In this document: positions 1-5,583 of the stretch, one piece after another
Numbering within the stretch: position 1 is the stretch's first letter
Layout: each line of letters opens with the position of its first letter
Assembly (NCBI GenBank): GCA_020435185.1
Contig: JAGRAA010000067.1
Coordinates: forward strand, 1 to 8,670
Direction of reading: 5' to 3'
DNA: 8,670 nt
Source: Bdellovibrionales bacterium
GTDB lineage: Bacteria > Bdellovibrionota > Bdellovibrionia > Bdellovibrionales > UBA1609
Translations under genes and position numbers: made by a program
Notes under the pieces: model-generated
Told to the model about the DNA's origin: nothing
The model's input: only the letters and a program-made list of their open reading frames with translations
Database searches by the model: none

Positions 1-311
1 CTGAAGACTTACTAATTGCAAAAATAAAGGAAGATTTTGGAAGCTTTGAAGCTATGCAAGAACAGTTCGAAGCCGCAGCGGCGTCTCGGTTTGGATCTGG
101 ATGGGCTTGGCTCGTAAAAACATCTAGCGGAAAGCTCGAAATTTGCTCAACTCCTAACGCTGACAATCCTATGACTGAAGGAAAAACTCCCCTCATGACT
201 TGTGATGTGTGGGAACATGCCTACTATGTGGATTATCGCAATGCTCGTCCGAATTATATTGAAGCATTCTGGAAACTTGTGAATTGGAAGTTTGTCGAAT
301 CTAATATGTAA
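1..311 (+). CDS. sodB: Fe/Mn superoxide dismutase, C-terminal part (5' end outside window)
   Basis: This is the C-terminal ~102 residues of an iron/manganese superoxide dismutase, which converts superoxide to hydrogen peroxide and oxygen. The open frame runs in from the left edge with whole codons from base 3, so the ATG at 54 is an internal methionine, not the start. Seen directly: the FGSGWAWL block and the family signature DVWEHAYY, whose Asp and His are two of the four metal ligands, then DYRNARPNYIEAFWKLVNW at the C-terminus. The closing segment closely resembles E. coli FeSOD (SodB), so iron is the likelier metal. The residues that would settle metal preference lie upstream of the window. 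There is no sign of frameshift, and the gene ends in TAA just before a strong intrinsic terminator. The neighbouring gene is convergent. Confidence 0.95.
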   Translation, partial: EDLLIAKIKEDFGSFEAMQEQFEAAAASRFGSGWAWLVKTSSGKLEICSTPNADNPMTEGKTPLMTCDVWEHAYYVDYRNARPNYIEAFWKLVNWKFVESNM

Positions 312-335
312 TTCTAAAATAGCTATCAATGATAT

Positions 336-366
336 AAAAGCGAGCGTAAAGCTCGCTTTTTATTTT
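336..366 (+). terminator. Intrinsic terminator of sodB, possibly bidirectional
   Basis: A perfect 10-bp stem (AAAAGCGAGC at 336-345, GCTCGCTTTT at 351-360) encloses a 5-base loop. It is followed by a T-rich tail (TATTTTTAT). It lies 25 bases after the sodB stop. The A run on the 5' side of the stem becomes a short U run on the minus strand, so the same hairpin may also stop the convergent gene at 397-666. Confidence 0.9.
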
Positions 367-396
367 TATAAACTGAAAAGATCGAGTTTATAGATA

Positions 397-666
397 TTAA
401 TAAATATCTTTTTTGCTCTTAGTTTTAGTATGATTATCGACCACATTTTGTTTATTCAAATAATCTAACTCTTCCTGAACAAAATCTAAAACTTCTTTAC
501 TTTCCTTTTTATAACTGGCGTCTTCAATTAATCCTGCCATCTTTTGATCTAACGTTTTTTGATCACTGATTCCCTTCTCAATCAAATTTCCGAATTGAAT
601 CTTTTCGCCAGCCATTGCTGTAGTCGCCATTCCACTTAAAATTAGGGATAAAATCACCTTTTTCAT
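397..666 (-). CDS. Small secreted protein of unknown function (89 aa)
   Basis: I do not recognise this family. The first 19 residues form a classical Sec signal peptide: MKK, a hydrophobic core (VILSLILSG) and a likely signal peptidase I site after AMA, before GEK. No lipobox cysteine is present, so a periplasmic or secreted product of about 70 residues is expected. The mature part contains no cysteine, is strongly charged, and looks mostly helical. An acidic middle (EEL, LDF) is followed by a lysine-rich tail (KTKSKKD). The start is well supported: AAAGGAG lies a few bases before the ATG, and an extended -10 promoter lies about 47 bases upstream. It is convergent with sodB and about 170 bases downstream of another exported-protein gene on the same strand. 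That gap and its own promoter suggest separate transcription. Confidence 0.75.
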   Translation of the reverse strand: MKKVILSLILSGMATTAMAGEKIQFGNLIEKGISDQKTLDQKMAGLIEDASYKKESKEVLDFVQEELDYLNKQNVVDNHTKTKSKKDIY

Positions 667-712
667 GATAAGCTCCTTTCCTGACTTACACTAATGCATC
701 TCTGGTGCCAAA

Positions 713-721
713 ATTATATCA
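713..721 (-). promoter_or_regulatory. Extended -10 promoter for the small secreted protein gene
   Basis: Read on the minus strand, this is TGATATAAT, a perfect TG-N-TATAAT extended -10 element. No good -35 is visible; TTATAA at the expected distance matches three of six bases, which is tolerable for extended -10 promoters. The predicted transcript would start near 706 and leave a leader of about 40 bases containing the AAAGGAG ribosome-binding site. Confidence 0.55.
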
Positions 722-834
722 ATAAAAACAGCCCCTTATAAAACCACTGAAGTGTGAACTTATGAATCAAAATAAGACATTTAGACAATTACAAAATACT
801 TTTACAGTCGATTAAAACTTAAACAGAGAAAAAA

Positions 835-1479
835 CTAAAACCCATACTGAGTTTGAATACCAAAATCACCAGATAAAATAATAGGGTCAGCTCCTGTTAT
901 AACACCCGCTTTGAATCCTGGATTCAGTGCCCAGGCTCCCCTTTTAAAACTCCATCCAAAGGTATACTTGAGTGAAACAAAGAACGGTAAACTTTCGCTA
1001 TTGCCAATAGAAATCCCATCTTCGAAGACTTCTGAAGAAGTTAATTTCTGCCATTGCACTTCTACCCCTTGATAAAAGTTTTGTTCCGAAATATGAGCAT
1101 AAGCCAATCCGACCATGGTGTACTGTTGATCGATAAGAAAATCCTTCTCTGACTCTCCATTAAAAGCAAATTTGGATTTAAAAGGCGAATGCAAAACTCC
1201 GAAATTCAAAGCTAAGGAATCTTTAGAATTCCAACTATATTGAATGTGAGCATCCCAATTTAAATAACTTACGGCATAGGCCAACGAAAGCTCCCCTTTA
1301 GGTAAGGTCGCTGGCTGAATTTCTCTAGGAGGCTGGAGAGCTATATTCGTAAAAATCCCAATCCCTATGAACCATGAACTCTTCGCCTCCTCAGCAGAAA
1401 CCGAATCAGCTGGAATAATGTCCAATGCAACCCCTTCTTTAGGAAAAAAGAATAAAATTAAAATTAGAAACAATTTCAT
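835..1479 (-). CDS. Probable outer-membrane beta-barrel protein (214 aa)
   Basis: No specific family is recognised. The N-terminus is a short signal peptide with MK, the hydrophobic run LFLILILFFF and a likely cleavage after GVA (residues 16-18). The rest is rich in alternating polar and aromatic/hydrophobic stretches typical of amphipathic beta strands, for example ELSLAYAVSYLNW, HIQYSWN, LALNFGVLHS, FYQGVEVQWQ and FFVSLKYTFGWSF. The protein ends in phenylalanine (QTQYGF), the usual terminal residue recognised by the BAM outer-membrane assembly machinery. Size and pattern suggest a small barrel of roughly 8 strands; the function is unknown. The ribosome-binding site is weak: GAGG lies about 20 bases before the ATG. 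The gene is divergent from the fatty-acid operon, sharing the 124-base gap 1480-1603. No terminator was found after the stop. Its barrel nature is inference from strand pattern only. Confidence 0.7.
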   Translation of the reverse strand: MKLFLILILFFFPKEGVALDIIPADSVSAEEAKSSWFIGIGIFTNIALQPPREIQPATLPKGELSLAYAVSYLNWDAHIQYSWNSKDSLALNFGVLHSPFKSKFAFNGESEKDFLIDQQYTMVGLAYAHISEQNFYQGVEVQWQKLTSSEVFEDGISIGNSESLPFFVSLKYTFGWSFKRGAWALNPGFKAGVITGADPIILSGDFGIQTQYGF

Positions 1480-1542
1480 AACGCTTATCTCAGTTCCTCA
1501 ACGTAATTTTTCTATAAAAATTTAAGTCTATATGAGATTTTC

Positions 1543-1572
1543 TTGACCTTTATTTACCGCATGGCGTAAATA
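1543..1572 (+). promoter_or_regulatory. Predicted promoter of the yceD-fab operon
   Basis: TTGACC (1543-1548) matches the sigma70 -35 box at five of six positions. After 18 bases comes TAAATA (1567-1572), a poor -10 match (three of six). A start near 1579 would give a leader of about 25 bases. It is the only convincing -35 in the gap between the divergent gene and yceD. The weak -10 and the overlapping palindrome would fit a controlled promoter, which is inference. Confidence 0.45.
1551..1572. promoter_or_regulatory. Interrupted palindrome over the operon promoter, candidate operator
   Basis: TATTTA-C-CGC (1551-1560) is mirrored by GCG-TAAATA (1564-1572) around a central ATG. This gives nine matched base pairs with one unpaired C at 1557. 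The dyad fills the second half of the promoter spacer and the whole predicted -10, starting two bases after the -35. Placement and symmetry are those of a binding site for a dimeric repressor. No regulator gene is in the window, so the protein is unknown. Confidence 0.35.
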
Positions 1573-1603
1573 CAACCTAAATCCGCGATAATTAGGGAAA
1601 ATT

Positions 1604-2206
1604 ATGACAAAACTCAACGATCGATCGAAATCACTGCAAAAAAATGGACTCATCATTAACCTCAATGAAGTACCAAAGACGGGAGAAAGTTTTTATTTCG
1701 ACCAACAAAACAAAGACCTCAGAGAAAACCTCAAAGATCTCATTGGCGATCACCCCTTCTCTGCTCAAATGAAAATCATGCCTCATGTGGATGCAAACTG
1801 TTATAGTTTATCTGGTAACATCTCAACCCACCTGGACCTTATTTGTTCTCGATGTGCTCTTGATTTTGAGTATAGAATCAACGAAAACTTTAATGAAATT
1901 ATATTGATAAAGGATGAGGCCAATCGCCATGAGCATTATGCAGGAGGAGGTCAAATTACTCCCACAGAGTTAAATGGCCCTTATTGCACACTGCTTCCAA
2001 ACGATCAGTTTAATGCCGCTGAGTTTTTACACGAGATCATCGCTTTAGCAGAACCCTATAATGCTACTGCTAAAGGAAGTTGTGATGATAGTTGTGAAAA
2101 CTTTCAAAAAGCGATTCAAAAAGGATGGATTCAGCCACCAAATGAAGAAGAAAATAAACCTGAAAACCCGTTTAACGTACTTAAAGAATTTAAATTAGAG
2201 AACTAA
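1604..2206 (+). CDS. yceD: YceD/DUF177 family protein, ribosome-assembly-linked partner of rpmF
   Basis: This is a DUF177 (YceD) protein, a family nearly always encoded just before rpmF and linked to 23S rRNA or large-subunit biogenesis. Seen in the sequence: an N-terminal strand and loop (LIINLNEVPKTGESF), the conserved CSRC motif (Cys81, Cys84), a later C-x3-C pair (Cys160, Cys164), and a C-terminal NPFNVLKEFK motif like the NPFAVL ending of E. coli YceD. The four cysteines could bind a metal. The GLCxxCG extension found after the C-x3-C pair in many homologues is absent. At 200 aa it is slightly longer than usual (~170 aa). The start is supported by AGGGA six bases before the ATG and by the predicted promoter upstream. 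It is the first gene of the operon; rpmF follows after 100 bases. Confidence 0.88.
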   Translation: MTKLNDRSKSLQKNGLIINLNEVPKTGESFYFDQQNKDLRENLKDLIGDHPFSAQMKIMPHVDANCYSLSGNISTHLDLICSRCALDFEYRINENFNEIILIKDEANRHEHYAGGGQITPTELNGPYCTLLPNDQFNAAEFLHEIIALAEPYNATAKGSCDDSCENFQKAIQKGWIQPPNEEENKPENPFNVLKEFKLEN

Positions 2207-2243
2207 CCCTAATTAGCCCTGCTTAGCTTAACAAAATAAATGG

Positions 2244-2272
2244 TTGATTTTAGCCTGGTTTTAATGTTTAAC
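2244..2272 (+). promoter_or_regulatory. Possible internal promoter upstream of rpmF
   Basis: TTGATT (2244-2249), a 17-base spacer and TTTAAC (2267-2272) each match the sigma70 consensus at four of six positions. The site lies in the 100-base yceD-rpmF gap, the longest intergenic space in the operon. It would let rpmF and the fab genes be made independently of yceD. Matches this weak can arise by chance in AT-rich DNA. Confidence 0.3.
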
Positions 2273-2306
2273 AGGACTTTATTTTTAAAAGAGAAAAGGA
2301 GCCTCT

Positions 2307-2486
2307 ATGGCAAGCCCTAAGAGTAAAATTTCTAGATCAAAACGTGGCATGAGAAGAGCCCATCGGGCATTGAAAAGCAGCCCCGTTGTTAGCTGTCCTA
2401 ACTGTAACTCCCTTGTGGAACCCCATACAGTATGTGGCTCATGTGGCTATTATAAAGGGCGCGAAGTCTTAACTGCTCGAGGTTAA
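2307..2486 (+). CDS. rpmF: 50S ribosomal protein L32
   Basis: This 59-residue protein is ribosomal protein L32 (bL32) of the large subunit. The start MASPKSKISRSKRGMRRAHR is typical of the family, with basic residues for rRNA contact. It is followed by a zinc-ribbon: CPNC (Cys30, Cys33) and CGSC (Cys43, Cys46), then GYYKGREV. All four cysteines are present, so this is the zinc-binding (C+) form. The start has a strong Shine-Dalgarno sequence (AAGGAG at 2296-2301, five bases before the ATG). The stop is separated by one base from the fabH start, so the two are probably translationally coupled. In many bacteria plsX lies between them; here it does not. Confidence 0.97.
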   Translation: MASPKSKISRSKRGMRRAHRALKSSPVVSCPNCNSLVEPHTVCGSCGYYKGREVLTARG

Positions 2487-2487
2487 G

Positions 2488-3489
2488 ATGACTCCAACTC
2501 AACTTTTTAGAACACGCATCGCAGGAATTGGATCATATCTTCCCGAGAAGACACTCACAAACAAGGATCTCGAAAAAATCGTAGATACTAGTGACGAATG
2601 GATCACTGAAAGAACGGGGATTCGTTCTCGCCATGTGGCTGCAGATGATCAAACCACATCAGACTTAGCCTATGTAGCTGCAACAAAAGCCTTAGAAATG
2701 GCCGATGTATCCGCTAAAGACTTGGATCTTATTATTTTTGCTACAGTTTCTCCCGATCAAATGATGCCTTCTACAGCTTGCGTATTACAAGAGAAGCTCA
2801 AAGCCAATAATTGCATGGCCTTTGACCTTACAGCAGCTTGTTCAGGCTTCATCTATTCACTCGCCATTGCAGATCAATTCATTAAGACTGGAGCTTACAA
2901 AAACATTCTTTTAGTAGGAGCCGAGATACTCACTCGATTTGTAAATTATCAAGATCGACAAACTTGTATTCTTTTTGGCGATGGAGCTGGTGCAGTTGTG
3001 GTTCGTCGAGCAAATGATAATGAAGACTCCATGATCGTCTCCCACCACCTCCATGCAGAAGGAGCTTATGGCAATTTGCTCTCTCTACCTTCTAGTGGTG
3101 CAGCTATGCCTCCTTCTCATGAAAATATAGAAAACAACAAACATAAAGTTGAGATGCAAGGCCGAGAACTCTTTAAACAAGCTGTTAGAACTATGGCCGG
3201 AGCCTGTGTTGAAGCCATAGAATCCAACAAATTACATACCGATGATATTGATTGGCTCATTCCCCATCAAGCGAATATTAGAATCATTGAGTCCGTCGCA
3301 AAACATGCAAAATTTCCTATGGAAAAAGTTATTGTGGAAATAGAAAATTTGGGAAATACCTCTGCTGCAACTATTCCCATTGCTTTAGATCGATCCATTA
3401 GAAACGGAAAAATAAAGCGAGGACAAAACATCCTACTCGCTGCATTTGGTGGTGGCCTCACCAGCGGCAGTATCTATTTTAAATATTAA
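2488..3489 (+). CDS. fabH: Beta-ketoacyl-ACP synthase III (KAS III)
   Basis: FabH starts fatty-acid synthesis in the cytoplasm by condensing an acyl-CoA primer, usually acetyl-CoA, with malonyl-ACP. It is a thiolase-fold enzyme of 333 aa (E. coli 317 aa). The complete catalytic triad is visible: Cys118 in DLTAACSGF, His260 in IPHQAN and Asn290 in GNTSAAT. The N-terminal DEWITERTGIRSRH block and the C-terminal GGGLTSGS motif are typical of KAS III. The ATG lies one base after the rpmF stop, and its GAGGT ribosome-binding site (2479-2483) lies within the end of rpmF. That arrangement points to coupled translation. The next gene, fabD, starts 19 bases downstream. Primer preference (acetyl or branched chain) cannot be read from the sequence by eye. 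Confidence 0.97.
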   Translation: MTPTQLFRTRIAGIGSYLPEKTLTNKDLEKIVDTSDEWITERTGIRSRHVAADDQTTSDLAYVAATKALEMADVSAKDLDLIIFATVSPDQMMPSTACVLQEKLKANNCMAFDLTAACSGFIYSLAIADQFIKTGAYKNILLVGAEILTRFVNYQDRQTCILFGDGAGAVVVRRANDNEDSMIVSHHLHAEGAYGNLLSLPSSGAAMPPSHENIENNKHKVEMQGRELFKQAVRTMAGACVEAIESNKLHTDDIDWLIPHQANIRIIESVAKHAKFPMEKVIVEIENLGNTSAATIPIALDRSIRNGKIKRGQNILLAAFGGGLTSGSIYFKY

Positions 3490-3508
3490 GTCTAAAAAGG
3501 GGTTCACC

Positions 3509-4483
3509 ATGAAAGCGGCATTATTCCCAGGACAAGGAAGCCAACACATTGGAATGGGTCAGTTTCTTTACAACAATTTTAATACTGCAAAACAGCTATT
3601 TGAAGAAGCCAGTGACGCCATAAGCTTAGATTTTAAAAAACTTTGCTTTGAAGGGGATGATAAAACTCTCGCCCTTACAGAAAATACTCAACCAGCTATT
3701 GTCTTAACTTCAGTTTGCACCTGGAGAGTTCTTAACGAACTTGGTAACCCTAAAATAAGTTTTACTGCTGGTCACAGCGTCGGCGAATACTCCGCGATGG
3801 TGGCCAGTGATGTGATTTCGTTTCATCACTCCATCAAGGCTGTTCGAAAGCGAGGGGAATTTATGCAATCCGCAGTTCCTGTGGGAGAAGGAGCTATGCT
3901 TGCGATCATGGGATTATCTCCACAGCAGGTGGATTATATTTGTGAAAAAGCCACTCATAAAAGTGGAGCAGGACCTTTAGAGCCAGCTAATTTTAATTCT
4001 CCAGGACAAATCGTGATCAGCGGAAGCGCCAAGACCGCCGAATGGTTAAAAAACTGTTCTGTAGAACAACTCTTTGCAGGATACAATGGGTCTGAGGAAA
4101 TTCCTAAAAAAATTAAAATGATTCCCTTAAAAGTCAGTGCTCCTTTTCATTGCTCTATGATGAAGCCCGCTAAAGAGAATATGTACCCTGTACTTGAAGA
4201 TATTCCTTTTGCCGAAGCCTCTATCCCTGTTGTCCAAAATGTTTTAGCGCGAGCGGAGACCCAAGGAAGTTTTTTACGAAACAATCTTATTGAGCAAATT
4301 ACACATTCTGTACGCTGGACAGAAACCATTGAATATATAGCTCACCAAAAAGTGAATGAATTTGTTGAATGTGGTTCAGGTAAAGTTTTAGCAGGGTTGA
4401 ATAAAAAAATTAACCCTGATCTTGTTACTTTTAATATCAACTCTTTAGATGAATTAAAAAATCTAGAAAATTCATTGAACTAA
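3509..4483 (+). CDS. fabD: Malonyl-CoA:ACP transacylase
   Basis: FabD moves the malonyl group from malonyl-CoA to holo-AcpP, making the extender unit used by FabH and FabF. Motifs seen: PGQGSQ (residues 7-12), the nucleophile Ser90 in GHSVGEY, Arg115 in RKRGEFMQ, NFNSPGQ (162-167) and catalytic His214 in APFHC. The frame is open back to an ATG at 3446 inside fabH. The start at 3509 is preferred because MKAALFPGQGSQ is the normal family N-terminus and AAGGGG sits six bases before it. At 324 aa it is a little longer than E. coli FabD (309 aa). Most of the excess is an insertion of about 12 residues around 183-202, just before the strand leading to His214. It lies between fabH (19-base gap) and fabG (17-base gap). 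Confidence 0.96.
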   Translation: MKAALFPGQGSQHIGMGQFLYNNFNTAKQLFEEASDAISLDFKKLCFEGDDKTLALTENTQPAIVLTSVCTWRVLNELGNPKISFTAGHSVGEYSAMVASDVISFHHSIKAVRKRGEFMQSAVPVGEGAMLAIMGLSPQQVDYICEKATHKSGAGPLEPANFNSPGQIVISGSAKTAEWLKNCSVEQLFAGYNGSEEIPKKIKMIPLKVSAPFHCSMMKPAKENMYPVLEDIPFAEASIPVVQNVLARAETQGSFLRNNLIEQITHSVRWTETIEYIAHQKVNEFVECGSGKVLAGLNKKINPDLVTFNINSLDELKNLENSLN

Positions 4484-4500
4484 AAAACTCGAGGTAATTT

Positions 4501-5241
4501 ATGGCATTACATACAGGAAAAAAATTTCTCATTACTGGATCAAGTAGAGGCATTGGAGCTGGCATTGCACAATTATTAGCCGCCGAGGGAGCTCTCGTTG
4601 CCGTAACTTATTCTCAAAACGAAAAAGCAGCCCATAAAGTCTTAAACTCATTAGAAGGATCTGGTCACATAGCTATCAAACTAGATATATCTAGCGAGAG
4701 TTCAATTGCCGAAGCTTTTAAAGAGGTCTTTGAAAAATTTGGCCATTTAGATGGATTAGTCAACAATGCCGGAATTACGAAGGACAACTTGTTTTTACGA
4801 ATGAAAACCGAAGATTTTGATAAAGTCATTGAGACCAATCTTAAAGGCACGTTTTTATGCACAAAAGCGGTCATCAAACCTATGATGAAGAACAGAAATG
4901 GGTCTGTTGTGAATATTACCAGCCTTTCCGGCCAAGCGGGAAATCCAGGTCAATGCAATTATTCTGCAAGTAAAGCAGGGGTCGAAGCCTTCAGCAAATC
5001 CATTGCTCAAGAGTTTGCCTCCAGAAATATCAGAATAAATTGTGTAGCGCCTGGTTTTATAGCCACGGATATGACACAGGCGATGGAAGAGAAAGCCTTT
5101 AAAAGCGTTGCAGAGCGTGTACCCATGAACCGCTGGGGAGATGTTAAAGATATTGCTCATGCAGTAAGCTTTTTGCTGTCTGAAAATGCAAGCTACATCA
5201 CCGGACAAACTATAAGCGTCAATGGCGGCTTATACATGTAA
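4501..5241 (+). CDS. fabG: 3-oxoacyl-ACP reductase
   Basis: FabG reduces 3-oxoacyl-ACP to 3-hydroxyacyl-ACP with NADPH, the first reductive step of each elongation cycle. It is a classical short-chain dehydrogenase/reductase of 246 aa, close to E. coli FabG (244 aa). Seen: the Rossmann nucleotide-binding motif TGSSRGIG (12-19), NNAG (88-91), and the active-site residues Ser141, Tyr154 and Lys158 (YSASK). Then follow the PG motif after strand 6 (184-185) and the C-terminal TGQTISVNGG. GAGGT at 4491-4495 gives a good ribosome-binding site. Its position between fabD and acpP separates it from the many unrelated dehydrogenases of the same fold. Confidence 0.96.
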   Translation: MALHTGKKFLITGSSRGIGAGIAQLLAAEGALVAVTYSQNEKAAHKVLNSLEGSGHIAIKLDISSESSIAEAFKEVFEKFGHLDGLVNNAGITKDNLFLRMKTEDFDKVIETNLKGTFLCTKAVIKPMMKNRNGSVVNITSLSGQAGNPGQCNYSASKAGVEAFSKSIAQEFASRNIRINCVAPGFIATDMTQAMEEKAFKSVAERVPMNRWGDVKDIAHAVSFLLSENASYITGQTISVNGGLYM

Positions 5242-5255
5242 AAAAGTGTAGACTT

Positions 5256-5284
5256 TTCCAAAAGAAACGTTAAATTACTATAAA
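5256..5284 (+). promoter_or_regulatory. Possible extra promoter for acpP
   Basis: TATAAA (5279-5284) is a good -10 match. TTCCAA at the proper 17-base distance matches a -35 at only three of six positions. The predicted start would fall near 5291, just ahead of the acpP ribosome-binding site. Acyl carrier protein is normally needed in large excess over the enzymes, so an additional promoter here would make sense. The sequence support is modest. Confidence 0.3.
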
Positions 5285-5308
5285 TTTTTTTTAGAAGGCG
5301 AGGTTCCT

Positions 5309-5539
5309 ATGGACGCAAAAATTACGAAGATTATCGAAGAACAATTAGGTGTTGAAGCTGATCGCATTAAAGCAGAAGCTTCTTTCATTGATGACTTAGG
5401 AGCAGACAGCCTTGATATCGTTGAGCTTGTAATGGCTATGGAAGAAGAGTTCGATTTAGAAATTCCTGATGAAGATGCTGAAAAATTGAGAACTGTTCAA
5501 GATGTTATGAATTATCTTAAAGAAAAAGGAAAAGCTTAA
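5309..5539 (+). CDS. acpP: Acyl carrier protein
   Basis: AcpP carries the growing acyl chain as a thioester on a phosphopantetheine arm and is the shared substrate of FabD, FabH, FabG and FabF. The 76-residue acidic protein shows the four-helix ACP pattern. The attachment site is Ser34 in the GADSLDIVEL motif at the start of helix II, followed by the acidic recognition helix (MEEEFDLEIPDEDAEKL). Length equals that of typical AcpP (77-78 aa). The ribosome-binding site is GAGGT at 5300-5304, five bases before the ATG. A gap of 67 bases from fabG, the second longest inside the fab block, holds a possible extra promoter. A weak hairpin overlaps its last codons. Confidence 0.97.
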   Translation: MDAKITKIIEEQLGVEADRIKAEASFIDDLGADSLDIVELVMAMEEEFDLEIPDEDAEKLRTVQDVMNYLKEKGKA

Positions 5540-5550
5540 ATTAGCTTTTT
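5530..5550 (+). terminator. Weak hairpin with U tract at the acpP stop, possible attenuator
   Basis: AAAAGCT (5530-5536) pairs with AGCTTTT (5543-5549) around a 6-base loop, followed by one more T and TATTC. The stem contains only two G-C pairs, so termination would be partial at best. It covers the last two acpP codons and the stop. Partial termination or 3'-end protection would raise acyl carrier protein output relative to FabF, which is inference. Confidence 0.35.
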
Positions 5551-5583
5551 ATTCGTGTGAACGATTCTATTTTTACAAAAAAA

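Noticed and set aside
392..414. AGATATT/AATATCT hairpin followed by a T run on the plus strand
   Set aside because: The stem has a single G-C pair and overlaps the end of the minus-strand gene. The strong terminator at 336-366 already serves sodB, so chance in AT-rich DNA is likelier.
762..815. 17-codon open frame (MNQNKTFRQLQNTFTVD) on the plus strand between the two minus-strand genes
   Set aside because: No ribosome-binding site precedes it, and it is too short to support on content.
3446..3508. In-frame upstream extension of fabD starting inside fabH
   Set aside because: The added residues overlap the conserved fabH C-terminus and are unlike FabD. ATG 3509 has its own ribosome-binding site and the canonical N-terminus.
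4855..5208. 117-codon open frame on the minus strand opposite fabG
   Set aside because: It lies wholly antisense to a conserved enzyme and its translation has no recognisable motif. It is a shadow of the fabG codons.
5242..5257. AAAAGT/ACTTTT hairpin directly after the fabG stop
   Set aside because: A six-base AU-rich stem with no U tract beyond it is too weak to be called a terminator.
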